Below, piece after piece: positions 46,707-56,260 of a stretch of DNA of 64,000 nucleotides. The stretch's first letter is position 1. The number at the start of each line of letters is the position of its first letter. The position numbers were made by a program, and so were the translations under genes. The stretch comes from CAVOAK01 sp965217615. GTDB lineage: Bacteria; Pseudomonadota; Alphaproteobacteria; UBA8366; CAVOAK01. The notes beneath the pieces were generated by a model that did not search any database, was not told the DNA's origin, and saw nothing but the letters and a program-made list of their open reading frames with translations. The stretch spans positions 27,444-91,443 of the forward strand of contig CBDCIT010000033.1 in NCBI GenBank assembly GCA_965217615.1, in the 5' to 3' direction.

Positions 46707-47267
46707 ATGGATGCTGTCGAAGCCCTGACAACACGTCGATCCGCAACGAAGTTTGGAGGAAATGAACTTTCGAAGGACATTTTGAACACAGTACTTGATG
46801 CGGCAATCCGAGCGCCCGACCATGGAAGACTGCGTCCCTGGAAATTCCTTATATTCACCGGCAATGCACGGAACCAGCTGGGTGAGATATTCGCGACATG
46901 TCTCGAGAAAAGGGAGCCCGGCGCACCAAAGGCGCAAGTCGACCACGAGCGCGCAAAACCGTTGCGCGCACCGCTCATCATCGTCGTCGTCGCCAAGGTG
47001 AATTCCGAAAACACGAAGATTCCCGTAATTGAACAGGTTCTGTCGGCGGGTGCAGCCGCTCAAAACATCATGCTGGCGTTTCACGCCCAGGGCCTTGGAT
47101 GCATGTGGAGAACGGGATCTGCCGCCTATGACGAGGCTGTCAAGATGGCGTTGGGTTTAGTGGAACAAGACCAGATCGTGGGATTCTTGTACGCCGGTGA
47201 AGTCGATCAGCCGAAGGGCGAGATAGAGAGCCTCGATCACTCCGAATTCGTGGAGATTTGGAACTAG
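46707..47267 (+). CDS. nitroreductase family protein, YdjA-like
   Basis: A 186-residue FMN-dependent nitroreductase fold protein. TRRSATKFGG, APDHGRLRPWKFLIFTG (FMN-contacting RxPDHGxLRPW motif of the YdjA subgroup), AAAQNIMLAFHAQGLGCMWRTG and the C-terminal VGFLYAGE are all in place. The physiological substrate is unknown. The ATG has a GAGGAAAA site. The stop codon TAG lies exactly at the junction with the IS630-type element; the gene is still full length. Confidence 0.9.
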   Translation: MDAVEALTTRRSATKFGGNELSKDILNTVLDAAIRAPDHGRLRPWKFLIFTGNARNQLGEIFATCLEKREPGAPKAQVDHERAKPLRAPLIIVVVAKVNSENTKIPVIEQVLSAGAAAQNIMLAFHAQGLGCMWRTGSAAYDEAVKMALGLVEQDQIVGFLYAGEVDQPKGEIESLDHSEFVEIWN

Positions 47268-48319
47268 AGCATTTTCGGATCAATCCGGCTTGTAACCCGA
47301 GATTGTAAAATAGTTGGCGCATTCACTGGGGGTGAAGGCATCGAACGCTGTCGCGATGGCGGCCTCGAGTGTGTCGATGGTTCTTGCGGCGGCTTTTCGC
47401 AAGAGCGCCTTGAGCTTTGCGAAGACCTGCTCGATCGGATTGAAGTCCGGCGAGTAGGGCGGGAGGAACATCAGTGTCGCTCCGGTCCGTTCGATTGCCG
47501 CCCGGGCGTCCGCGGCCTTGTGGGCGGGGAGATTGTCCATGATCACGATGTCGCCGGGGTTCAGCGTCGGCGCGAGGAGGGTCTCGGCATAGGCGGTGAA
47601 ACCCTCTCCGTTCATGGCGCCGTCGATGACCATGGGGGCGGTCAGGCCGTCGAGGCGCAGGCCCGCGACCAGCGTCGTGGTTTTCCAATGGCCATGCGGC
47701 AGCGCGGCACGGCAGCGGTTGCCGCGCGGGGCGCGCCCACGCAGGCGGGACATCTTTGTGGTTGCGCCAGTCTCGTCGAGGAACACCAGCCTTGTCGGAT
47801 CGAGATCTGGCTGAAGGGTGAACCAAGCCTCGCGCCGGATTCTCACATCCTCGCGCTCTTGTTCGCTGGCGTGGGCAGTCTTTTTTTAAACGTCACCTCG
47901 TGGCGGCGGTAGAAAGCGTGGAGTGTGCTGATTGCAAAGCTCTCGCCCCGCTCGGCGATTAGCTTCTCGCGCAGTTCCATCAACGTGATGTCAGGTGTCT
48001 CCTCAATGGCGCGCATCAGAAGATCAGCCTGCGCCTCGATCCGGCCGGAACGGCGGTCGCCGCCGCGCGGCTTCGGCGCCGTCCGCCCGCACCGCAAATA
48101 TTCATCCATCCAGCGCACCGCGCTGGCGATGCTGACACCGAACCGCCTGGCCGCCCCGTTGCGCGACATCCCGCCTTCAATCGCGCCGATCACCCTGATG
48201 CGAAGATCTTCTGATAGATACTGAGCCATGCATGCTGACCTCCTACCCAGCATGCAGTTTGAATCACAAAATTGACGGCCTGTGAATCCCTCGCGATTCA
48301 TTCAGACACGGAAATGCTC
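47267..48319 (-). mobile_element. IS630-family element with TA target duplication
   Basis: The element is flanked by TA (47265-47266 and 48320-48321), the known IS630 target. Its ends are imperfect inverted repeats starting GAGCATTTTCGGATC on the left and GAGCATTTCCGTGTC on the complementary right. It encodes a two-frame transposase on the minus strand. It is inserted in the stop codon of the nitroreductase gene. Confidence 0.9.
47280..48229 (-). CDS. IS630-family transposase read through an A7 frameshift site
   Basis: The first frame (48229 to 47843) starts MAQYLSEDLRIRV and holds the helix-turn-helix DNA-binding domain (GMSRNGAARRFGVSIASAVRW). The second frame (to 47280) holds the DDE catalytic domain: VFLDETG, IVMDNLPAHK, and YSPDFNPIEQVFAKLK. 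The frames overlap at TTTAAAAAAAG (complement of 47880-47890), where a -1 shift joins FKK to KTAHASEQE. IS630 elements are known to use such A-runs, so the gene may be functional. Confidence 0.88.
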
Positions 48320-48509
48320 TAGCCGATCAGTTCGCGCTTGTTCGATTTACTTGGGTGCACCTCCGGTACCCACACTCTTTCTCAATCAGAAGTCCATATG
48401 TTATTGCGCAACACCCCGCGCTGGGCGACGGCGCGGCGCGGCGTACACGATCATCTTTGTCCTAGACGGCCGCGTTTCCGGCCCAATTAAGAACTCTACC
48501 GCTCTTGAA

Positions 48510-48950
48510 TCATTGGATCGTGCCGCAAAGGCCGGTATCGAGGGTTGAGTGTGACGGACCTGTCCGCTGCCCGGCATACTTTGGATTGGCTAATTGGAGC
48601 CAGCGGCCTGCCGCCGCAGTGAGAAGCGCGTGGACGGCGAGCGCATCTGGCCCATCGTCAAACTGCCCGGCGCGAATGTCTTTTGCCAGCCGCGCCCATA
48701 GCGGCAATGGAGCAATCTCCTGTTGACCGCTGTCGTCTGCTGCCTCGCCATAGAAACTAACAATGTCGCGTGCCGTCGTTTGTTTCACTTCATGTTCGGA
48801 ACATAGCTCACGCAACGCTAAGGCCGCTGCCCGACCAGCGAGCAACACCTCCGCCCGCGCCGGGCCGGAGGTATCGTGAGGGTTCCACTCAGCTACAGCC
48901 CGTGCAGCGGCAGTTAGCAACTCAACGGGTGATGGTCGCAAGTTGAACAC
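48510..48950 (-). CDS. DUF6285 domain protein
   Basis: A 146-residue protein, mostly helical, beginning RPSPVELLTAAARAV; this and the position after an ACAD10/11-type kinase gene match DUF6285. Function is unknown. The GTG start at 48948-48950 overlaps the kinase stop by one base; a longer reading to 49007 would run inside the kinase gene. Its last residues may be altered, since the IS630-type element ended up about 190 bases downstream. The 188 bases between hold no gene I can support. Confidence 0.75.
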   Translation of the reverse strand: MFNLRPSPVELLTAAARAVAEWNPHDTSGPARAEVLLAGRAAALALRELCSEHEVKQTTARDIVSFYGEAADDSGQQEIAPLPLWARLAKDIRAGQFDDGPDALAVHALLTAAAGRWLQLANPKYAGQRTGPSHSTLDTGLCGTIQ

Positions 48951-49993
48951 TAAGCAAGCTCCGCCTTTGACAACGTGGGTGGTGAAATCATCGTTAGCAG
49001 CTCCCAACCAATTTCCGCGGCTCGACGGCTCGTCAAAGCAAGGTCCAGCGAAGATTCAATCCCTGAAGCATGGCGCTCACCTTGTTCGATCGCGATCACC
49101 GCCCAACGCAAGTGCGCGAAAACTTCCCACCAAAACGTCCTAGCCGGATCGATCTGACGCCCGGACTGCTGCTCGTAGGCGCGGTAAAATGCATCCCGGC
49201 AAGCGATGCCTCCGGCTTCAAGATCGAAGCTCCCGAAGCGCCAGCACCGGGCGCAAAACCAGCCAATGTCCTCGTGCGGATCGCTCCAGCCGGAAAACTC
49301 CCAGTCGAGTATGCCTCTGAGTTCGTCTCCAGCGAGCATGTAGTTGCCGGTACGGAAGTCGCGATGAGCCAGCACCACGTCTTTGTGGCCGGGCACGGCT
49401 TGCTGCAACCAACGAAGTCCCCATTCCAAAATCGGCTGCGGCGACGGCAACGCGTCCATTGCCGTCCGCAACTGTGACATGCGTTCGCCGGCTGGGCGTT
49501 CGCTGGGGACACCTAGAAATTCAGTATCCGGCATTCCATAGGAGATCGCATGAATGCGCGCCAGCTCGATGCCTAGCCGCTCCGCCACTTTTGCGCCACA
49601 GCGATTGCGCGCGCACATGGTCACAATTTCCGGCCCCCAGGCGCTGCCGGAGACCCGACGCATAATATAGAAGTTCTTGCCAAGAACACCGATGTCGTCG
49701 CATAGCCAAAGTGGCTCGGGAACTTGGACGCCCGCGTCAAATACCAACCGCTGAATACGAAATTCCTCGGGCCGGCTTCTACTCTCTACGAGTTTGGACG
49801 GTGAATCGGTCCGGAGCACTAGTTCCTGGGGCCCAGCAAACATTCCGTCGGCGAAGTGCGCATCAAGTTTGTAGCTCTGCTGTACCGAGCCGCCCTGCAG
49901 TGGTTCATAGGCGGTGATCTCGACGTGCGTCGCCGCGGCGGAAGACGCAAGAAATGCGGCGATCCGGTCTTGTCCTACTGGATCCGGCCTCAC
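48950..49993 (-). CDS. phosphotransferase family protein (APH / ACAD10-11 kinase type)
   Basis: A 347-residue aminoglycoside-phosphotransferase-fold kinase. The catalytic loop LAHRDFRTGNYM and the metal-binding ILDWEFSGWSDPHEDIGW are intact. The subgroup resembles the kinase half of ACAD10/11, which phosphorylates 4-hydroxyacyl-CoA for catabolism; no acyl-CoA dehydrogenase partner is nearby, so the substrate is inferred weakly. A GTG start at 49991-49993 overlaps the SDR stop as GTGA. It is the middle gene of an SDR-kinase-DUF6285 cassette. Confidence 0.85.
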   Translation of the reverse strand: MRPDPVGQDRIAAFLASSAAATHVEITAYEPLQGGSVQQSYKLDAHFADGMFAGPQELVLRTDSPSKLVESRSRPEEFRIQRLVFDAGVQVPEPLWLCDDIGVLGKNFYIMRRVSGSAWGPEIVTMCARNRCGAKVAERLGIELARIHAISYGMPDTEFLGVPSERPAGERMSQLRTAMDALPSPQPILEWGLRWLQQAVPGHKDVVLAHRDFRTGNYMLAGDELRGILDWEFSGWSDPHEDIGWFCARCWRFGSFDLEAGGIACRDAFYRAYEQQSGRQIDPARTFWWEVFAHLRWAVIAIEQGERHASGIESSLDLALTSRRAAEIGWELLTMISPPTLSKAELA

Positions 49994-50757
49994 GAGGGAA
50001 GCGCCAAGGTATGCCCGCCATCAACGGTAAGAACCGAACCAGTCATGTACCGGGAGCCGGCACCCGCCAACAGCAGAAGGACATCATCGAGTTCCTCGGC
50101 GCGGCCGACGCGCCGCATGGGGATCTTCTCGGCCATGGTCCGGCCGGCTGCGCTGTCAAGAAACGTGCGGTTCAAGTCGGTTTCGAAAAATCCCGGAGAA
50201 ATGGCATTTACGCGGATGTCATGACGGGCGAACTCGAGCGCGAGTGCTCGCGTCATTTGGATGATGCCGGCCTTCGAAATCGCATAGATGGCGTCTCCAA
50301 CCATGACACGTTCGCCTAACACCGAGGCAACGTTGATGATCGTCCCTGGATGCCCGAACTTCACCATGTGATGCGCTGTTTCCGTGGCCATTCGCCATGC
50401 GCCGGTGAGGTTGGTTTGGATTACTGCGTCCCAGTCTGCCGCTTCATGATCAAGCGCCCGATTTGTTTTTGCAACGCCGGCATTGTTTACAAGAATGGTG
50501 ATCGCACCCAATTCTTCCTCGGCGCAGGCTACTGCGGCCTTGATCGACTCCTCATCCGTAACGTCGAGTACGACCGGCAGCGCATGTTCGTCGAATGCCG
50601 CAATCTCCTTTGCCAATTTTTCGAGACGGCCAGTCCGCCGTGCCGCCACGGCCACTTTTGCACCAGCCCTTGCTAAAGTCAGTGAGAACTGGCGGCCCAA
50701 GCCCGATGAGGCGCCCGTGACGATGGCGTTCTGGCCCTCGAGCGGTCTGCTATTCAT
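49990..50757 (-). CDS. short-chain dehydrogenase/reductase
   Basis: A 255-residue classical SDR. The cofactor motif is VTGASSGLGRQ near residues 13-23; NNAGVAK follows, and the active site is the Ser in NVASVLGERV with YAISK. The residues after the second strand (AARRTGRLEKL) suggest NADP(H) preference. The ATG at 50755-50757 has a GAGGG site. It leads the coupled SDR-kinase-DUF6285 set, so a role in hydroxy-fatty-acid or similar acyl metabolism is likely but unproven. Confidence 0.9.
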   Translation of the reverse strand: MNSRPLEGQNAIVTGASSGLGRQFSLTLARAGAKVAVAARRTGRLEKLAKEIAAFDEHALPVVLDVTDEESIKAAVACAEEELGAITILVNNAGVAKTNRALDHEAADWDAVIQTNLTGAWRMATETAHHMVKFGHPGTIINVASVLGERVMVGDAIYAISKAGIIQMTRALALEFARHDIRVNAISPGFFETDLNRTFLDSAAGRTMAEKIPMRRVGRAEELDDVLLLLAGAGSRYMTGSVLTVDGGHTLALPS

Positions 50758-51024
50758 TGGGTCGCCCTCGCCTGCTGCGCGATTTCGTGTGTGCGCCACA
50801 CATTCTATCGTCGGCCGCAAAGTCGATCGGGGTCAAGCGCGTTAGCGAAAGGTGCGACGCAGTGCATATGGACGATCACAACGTTTCCGTATGCAACGCG
50901 ATCATGGGCGAAAAGAATTAGGTTGAGCGCCGTCCACCTTGGGAGCACTATTGATTTCACAGGCCTCAATTGGGGAGAGTCAATTAGAACTGGTAAAGAA
51001 GATCAATCAGGGAGGACGATCATA

Positions 51025-51576
51025 ATGGTAAACATTCACCCGGCCGTAGATAACGGCGTCAAAGCTGGGGCAGCAGGATTTGGCGGTGGGAAGCTCACCT
51101 GTAACTGCTCTGATAACCCTGTCGAAGTGACGATAACCGCCAATACGGCGCACAATCATGTTTGCGGCTGCTCGAAATGCTGGAAGCCGAGCGGCGCATT
51201 GTTTTCTCAAGTAGCGGTCGTGTCACGCGACAATCTTAGCGTCACGGCGAACGCCGATAAGCTGAAAATCGTGGATGAGTCGGCAGCGATACAACGCCAT
51301 GCGTGCTCGGGTTGCGGCGTTCATATGTATGGCCGTATCGAAAATACGGGCCACCCGTTCCACGGCCTGGACTTCGTTCATACGGAACTGTCCAAAGACG
51401 AGGGCTGGTCGGCACCGGAATTTGGGGCATTCGTCTCCTCGATCATCGAAACCGGAGCCAATCCCGACCAAATGGGCGAGGTCAGAGGGCGGCTAACGGA
51501 ACTTGGCCTACAGCCTTATGATTGCTTGTCTCCGCCTTTGATGGATGCGATCGCAACGCATATCTCGAAGTCGTAG
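51025..51576 (+). CDS. gfa: S-(hydroxymethyl)glutathione synthase
   Basis: The 183-residue Gfa family protein (zinc, CENP-V-like fold) begins the glutathione-dependent formaldehyde route. The zinc cysteines are visible as CNC, CGCSKC and CSGCGVH. The C-terminal half (GHPFHGLDFVHTELS) is full length as in true Gfa. The ATG at 51025 has GGGAGGA upstream. The downstream dehydrogenase adhI is not in the window. A good terminator follows. Confidence 0.93.
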   Translation: MVNIHPAVDNGVKAGAAGFGGGKLTCNCSDNPVEVTITANTAHNHVCGCSKCWKPSGALFSQVAVVSRDNLSVTANADKLKIVDESAAIQRHACSGCGVHMYGRIENTGHPFHGLDFVHTELSKDEGWSAPEFGAFVSSIIETGANPDQMGEVRGRLTELGLQPYDCLSPPLMDAIATHISKS

Positions 51577-51602
51577 GCACTTTCAGAAGTTACGGCGATA
51601 GC

Positions 51603-51640
51603 GGGCCGACGGTTTCAAAATCGTCGGCCCCTTATTTGCG
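51603..51640 (+). terminator. intrinsic terminator of gfa
   Basis: GGGCCGACG (51603-51611) pairs with CGTCGGCCC (51622-51630) over a 10-base loop. It is followed by CTTATTTGCG. The stem is 9 bp and GC-rich and lies 26 bases after the gfa stop codon. Confidence 0.75.
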
Positions 51641-51678
51641 TGGTCTTGCCGGCTCGGCGATGCGGTTTATGATAGCGC

Positions 51679-52323
51679 ATGGATATTGATGTTTATTCCG
51701 ACCCGGTTTGCCCGTGGTGCTTCATCGGTAAGAGGCGTTTGGAACGGGCTCTCGCCGAACGACCGAATTTAGAGACGTTGGTACGCTGGCGCACATTCCA
51801 ACTGAATCCGACGATGCCGCCCGGCGGAATGAAACGTAGCGACTATCTGCATGCAAAGTTCGGCTCGCACAGCCCGCCGATGTACGACGCGATCCGCGCG
51901 GTGGGCGAAAGTGAGGGTATTGAATTTGCGTTCGACGATATCCGAATCACGCCCAATACGATTGATGCGCACCGCTTAACCCGTTTTGCCGCAAGGCTGG
52001 GGGCAGAGGACGCTATAGTCGAAGCATTGTTTCATCCGTATTTTCTTAAGGGCCAGGACATCGGCGATCGCGAGACATTATCGGCAATCGCAGCGGTCGC
52101 AGGTCTCGACGAGAAGGACGCGGCAGCGCACCTTGGCGGAAATGATGATCTCTCCGAAGTCCAGGAAGAAGATCTTCGGGGGCACCGTCTCGGCATTCAA
52201 GGCGTGCCCTGCTTTATTGTCGCGGGAAAGTACGCCGTATCCGGGGCACAGGAGCCAGAAGCATTTTACCCGTTGTTTGATATGGCCCGTGAACTGAGCC
52301 GCGAAAGCGAAACCGTCACGTAG
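51679..52323 (+). CDS. DsbA-family oxidoreductase, FrnE-like
   Basis: A 214-residue cytosolic thioredoxin-fold protein with the redox motif CPWC at residues 11-14 and a DsbA-type helical insertion. VPCFIVAGKYAVSGAQ near the C-terminus carries the cis-Pro segment with a third cysteine. No signal peptide is present, which fits the FrnE subgroup rather than periplasmic DsbA. The gene converges on mfd with an 8-base overlap. Confidence 0.92.
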   Translation: MDIDVYSDPVCPWCFIGKRRLERALAERPNLETLVRWRTFQLNPTMPPGGMKRSDYLHAKFGSHSPPMYDAIRAVGESEGIEFAFDDIRITPNTIDAHRLTRFAARLGAEDAIVEALFHPYFLKGQDIGDRETLSAIAAVAGLDEKDAAAHLGGNDDLSEVQEEDLRGHRLGIQGVPCFIVAGKYAVSGAQEPEAFYPLFDMARELSRESETVT

Positions 52324-55300
52324 ACTCCGCGGGCATCAGTTCATTGGTCTCGCCTTCTGATTCATCGACCAAGGCAACCAGCTCACCCATGAAACGGCGC
52401 ACGCCCGTTACACGCGCATCGACATTGCTCCACGAGTTCATATAAACCAGCTTCTGCTCGGGTCGGATCTTGATGGACTCCGACCTCGCTTCAATAAAAC
52501 GCACCAAACCGTCAGGGTTGGAAAACCGGTCGTTGCGAAAAGACACGACGGCCCCCTTCGGACCCGCCTCAATTTTCTCGACGCCGGCGCGCTGGCATAG
52601 CAGCTTTATGGCAATCACCTGCAGAAGGTTCTCGACTTCCTCCGGCAATGGACCGAAGCGGTCGATGAGTTCCGCTGCAAATGCGTCGATCGCATCTCGG
52701 CCGGCGAGCAGCGACGCACGCCGGTAAAGGCCGAGCCGTACCGTGAGATCCGCCACATAGTCTTCCGGAATAAGCACCGAAGTGCCGATCGCGATTTGCG
52801 GCCTCCAACTATCTTCGTCCGGCTCCGTCGTTGCATCGCCACGTGCCGAAGCGACGGCCTCTTCGAGCATATGCTGATAGAGTTCGACACCAATTTCGCG
52901 AATATGGCCCGATTGTTCCTCACCGAGCAGATTGCCCGCGCCCCGAATATCGAGATCGTGGCTCGCCAACGTGAAGCCCGCGCCCAAAGAGTCCAGTGTC
53001 TGCATAACGGACAGGCGACGTGTTGCCGCCTCCGTCAATACCGCACCAGGTGGGATAGTTAGGTAGGCGTATGCCCTCACCTTGGAGCGGCCAACGCGGC
53101 CGCGAAGCTGGTAGAGCTGGGCCAGCCCGAACATATCGGCACGATGGATGATGATCGTGTTCGCGTCGGGGATATCGAGCCCGGACTCGATGATGTTTGT
53201 GCACAGCAGCAGATCGAGCTGCCGGCCGCAGAACCGTTCCATCACGCGCTCCAGCGAGTCCGCCGACATTCGGCCGTGGGCGACAGCGATCTTGATCTCC
53301 GGTATCAGCGACTTCAACCGGTCATGAACGCGGCTGATATCGGAGATGCGGGGACAAACATAGAATGTTTGGCCGCCCCGGAAGTGTTCGCGGAGAATTG
53401 CCTCACGCACGACGACCGGATCATAAGGAAGTACGAACGTCCGCACCGCCAGCCGATCAATTGGCGGCGTTGCGATGATGCTCATTTCGCGGACCCCCGA
53501 GAGTGCCATTTGCAGGGTTCGCGGGATCGGTGTCGCGGTAAGCGTCAGGACGTGGACATTGGCCTTGAGGCGTTTGAGTTGCTCCTTTTGAGCGACCCCA
53601 AAATGTTGTTCTTCGTCGATGATAAGCAATCCCAACTTGGCAATCTGCAACGACTTGGCTAGCAGGGACTGTGTTCCGATGATGATATCGATTGTACCGT
53701 TGGCGAGCCCTTCCCTCACGCGTTTGGCATTGTCTGCGGCGACGAGGCGCGAGAGCTGCGCAACAGTGACCGGAAGACCGGCAAATCGCTCCGAAAATGT
53801 TTGAAAATGCTGGCGCGCTAGCAACGTTGTCGGCACGACGATGGCCACGGTGAACCCCGCCATCGTTGCAAGAAACGCCGCACGCAAAGCAATTTCGGTT
53901 TTGCCGAAGCCGACATCGCCGCAGATCAGTCGGTCCATCGGATGACCCGAAGCCAAATCCGCCACCACATCGTCGATGCTGCCTAACTGATCATCGGTTT
54001 CCGACCATTGAAAACGAGCGCAGAATTCGTCGAAGAGTCCTTCCGGCGGCGGCATGACCTCGCCCTTGTTCAGCGCGCGTTCGGCGGCAGCCTTCAGCAA
54101 TTGGCCGGCAATGTCCTTGATGCGTGCTTTTACGCGTGCCTTGCGCGCTTGCCAGGCGGCACCTCCCAGTCGATCGAATTGCACTCCGGCTTCGTCTGAT
54201 CCATATCGCGACAGCGTTTCGACATTCTCGACCGGCACATAAAGTTTATCGTCGCCGGCATAGATGACACGAAGGCAATCGTGCGGTGCAGCACTGATCT
54301 CCAGCGTTTCCAGTCCGTCGTAGCGACCAATACCATGGTCGACGTGGACGACGATGTCGCCGACCGTGAGGCTCGATACTTCGGCGATAAACTCGCTCCC
54401 CCGCCGGCGCTGACGCGAGGGGCGAACCAAGCGGTCGCCCAGAATATCCTGTTCGCTTAGAACAACATGACGCTCGGTTGTGAATCCGTGCTCGATATCC
54501 AGCGTGGCCAGTGCTGTAGTTCCAGGTGGACGCGTAACGAATTCATCCCAATTTTCGACAGTCATCTGCGTCGAGACACCGTGTTCGCGCAGCAGAACCG
54601 CAAGCCGGTCACGAGAACCGGTGCTATGGCCCGCAATGAGTACAGAGCGTTTGTCTTCGCTTGCGAGCCGGTCGCGAACCGCATCGAACAATCCTGCGGC
54701 CGTATTCGCGGTTTGTGCGCGGGCCTGCGAGAAATCCTGCGATTTGCGTCCTCCAGCGTTGATAATGTCGCCACCGTCCGGCGCTTCGAAACGCGAGAAA
54801 ATAGCCACCGGATGACGCGCCAAATGTTGCGACCACTCGTCGGCGTCAAGAAACAAGGTGTTTGGTGCAATCGGCCGATAGGGCGGCGTCGCGTCAGCTT
54901 CCGCCTTCTTCGATGCCGCAATCATTGCGCTGCGGGCTTCATAGAACTCGTCGATCTGCTCTAGCCTTGCCTCCACCGCTTGTTCAGCCTGTGGGTCAAG
55001 GATGATGAACGCATCTGGCACATAGTCAAAAAGCGATTCAAGCTGGCGGTGGAATAAGGGCAGCCAATGCTCCATGCCATTATGGCTATGGCCGGCGCTA
55101 ACCGCCTCATACAGCGGATCGCCGCTGGCGCGTGTCCCGAAGAGACGACGATATTGATCGCGAAATAGGGCAATCGTCTCCGGCGAGAGCGTGACTTCGC
55201 TGACAGGTCGAAGAACGATCCGGTCATGCGCACCGCTGGTGCGCTGCGTCATTGGGTCGAAGGACCGTATGCGCTCGAGTTCATCGCCAAAGAAGTCGAG

Positions 55301-55861
55301 CCGCAGCGGCGCGTCCAAACCAGTTGGGAAGATATCGACAATTCCTCCCCGCACCGCATATTCCCCGGGTTCGCGAACGGTTCCCGCAGAACGGTAACCG
55401 TGGGCACCGAGGAACTGGAGCAAATCGTCCATTGGCAGTTGTCTGCCCTCGGTTGCGACCAACACGGCCTTTTCTAGAACCGCACGTGCTGGAACGCGCT
55501 GCAACATCGCGTTGACGGTCGTCAGGGTGACGGTCGCCGCACCGTTGGCCGCGTCTCCGGCGCATACGCGCGTCAGCCCGTCAAGCCGCCGGGCAACAAT
55601 ATCCGTATGCGGAGAGACCCGGTCGTATGGCAGGCAATCCCAGGCCGGTATTGTTATGACCTGTAAATCAGGTGCAAAGAACCCGAGGGTGTCGGCCACG
55701 CGCTTCATGGCCGTATCATGTGGCGCTACGTAAAGCAGCCGGACCGCCTGCGAAGCGACGTCCTCAGCGATCTCCGACAAGAGAAGGCTGTCATAGCCTT
55801 CCGGCGCACCGCCAATTGTCAGACGGCCGGGTTTGGAGATGAGATGTGAGATGTTAATCAA
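52316..55861 (-). CDS. mfd: transcription-repair coupling factor
   Basis: The 1181-residue Mfd has an N-terminal UvrB-like module, an RNA-polymerase-interacting Tudor-like domain (VGDIVVHVDHGIGRYDGL; quoted in part: VVHVDHGIGRYDGL), a RecG-like translocase with Walker A GDVGFGKTEIALRAAF, DEEQHFGV, and TATPIPRTLQM, and a TRCF C-terminal domain. It removes stalled RNA polymerase and recruits UvrA. The start is TTG at 55859-55861, 4 bases after the sdhE stop. Confidence 0.97.
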   Translation of the reverse strand: MINISHLISKPGRLTIGGAPEGYDSLLLSEIAEDVASQAVRLLYVAPHDTAMKRVADTLGFFAPDLQVITIPAWDCLPYDRVSPHTDIVARRLDGLTRVCAGDAANGAATVTLTTVNAMLQRVPARAVLEKAVLVATEGRQLPMDDLLQFLGAHGYRSAGTVREPGEYAVRGGIVDIFPTGLDAPLRLDFFGDELERIRSFDPMTQRTSGAHDRIVLRPVSEVTLSPETIALFRDQYRRLFGTRASGDPLYEAVSAGHSHNGMEHWLPLFHRQLESLFDYVPDAFIILDPQAEQAVEARLEQIDEFYEARSAMIAASKKAEADATPPYRPIAPNTLFLDADEWSQHLARHPVAIFSRFEAPDGGDIINAGGRKSQDFSQARAQTANTAAGLFDAVRDRLASEDKRSVLIAGHSTGSRDRLAVLLREHGVSTQMTVENWDEFVTRPPGTTALATLDIEHGFTTERHVVLSEQDILGDRLVRPSRQRRRGSEFIAEVSSLTVGDIVVHVDHGIGRYDGLETLEISAAPHDCLRVIYAGDDKLYVPVENVETLSRYGSDEAGVQFDRLGGAAWQARKARVKARIKDIAGQLLKAAAERALNKGEVMPPPEGLFDEFCARFQWSETDDQLGSIDDVVADLASGHPMDRLICGDVGFGKTEIALRAAFLATMAGFTVAIVVPTTLLARQHFQTFSERFAGLPVTVAQLSRLVAADNAKRVREGLANGTIDIIIGTQSLLAKSLQIAKLGLLIIDEEQHFGVAQKEQLKRLKANVHVLTLTATPIPRTLQMALSGVREMSIIATPPIDRLAVRTFVLPYDPVVVREAILREHFRGGQTFYVCPRISDISRVHDRLKSLIPEIKIAVAHGRMSADSLERVMERFCGRQLDLLLCTNIIESGLDIPDANTIIIHRADMFGLAQLYQLRGRVGRSKVRAYAYLTIPPGAVLTEAATRRLSVMQTLDSLGAGFTLASHDLDIRGAGNLLGEEQSGHIREIGVELYQHMLEEAVASARGDATTEPDEDSWRPQIAIGTSVLIPEDYVADLTVRLGLYRRASLLAGRDAIDAFAAELIDRFGPLPEEVENLLQVIAIKLLCQRAGVEKIEAGPKGAVVSFRNDRFSNPDGLVRFIEARSESIKIRPEQKLVYMNSWSNVDARVTGVRRFMGELVALVDESEGETNELMPAEST

Positions 55862-55865
55862 ATGT

Positions 55866-56144
55866 TTATACGGTATTTTTAAAGTTTTTTAAGAGTTTTA
55901 GGACATCACTATCGGCCGCTTTGGGCGCCGGCTCAGCGTCGGTCAACCAGCGATAGATGTCCAGATCGCTGTGCTCAAGAAATCTTTCATAGATATCGAG
56001 TTGACGGTCTGAAAAACTTGATAAGTGGTGCTCGGCGAAAGGACCCAAAAGCAGGTCGAGTTCGCGCGTGCCGCGATGCCAACTGCGAAATAGGAGGCGC
56101 TTGCAGCGCACATCGTGTTCCGTTTCTCGCTCGGACTTCGTCAA
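55866..56144 (-). CDS. sdhE: FAD assembly factor SdhE
   Basis: A 92-residue DUF339 protein that helps attach FAD to the succinate dehydrogenase flavoprotein. The conserved RSWHRGTRELDLLLGPF contains the RGxxE-type motif. No ATG suits the family length: I chose the TTG at 56142-56144; another TTG at 56223-56225 adds 27 residues unlike the family. It is transcribed divergently from recG and is coupled to mfd. Confidence 0.9.
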   Translation of the reverse strand: MTKSERETEHDVRCKRLLFRSWHRGTRELDLLLGPFAEHHLSSFSDRQLDIYERFLEHSDLDIYRWLTDAEPAPKAADSDVLKLLKNFKNTV

Positions 56145-56260
56145 AGTCTCTGGCCGCTTTTGAAAGGGACCGGTATATCCCGCGTCATCCGCTTGGTAAA
56201 TTGCCTTTGCATGGCACGTCCACAATAGTCGACGAGTCCTTCAACCAAGAATCTGAAACC

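Noticed and set aside
48282..48548. Plus-strand open frame between the IS630 element and DUF6285 gene
   Set aside because: It starts within the IS, lacks a ribosome binding site and resembles no family.
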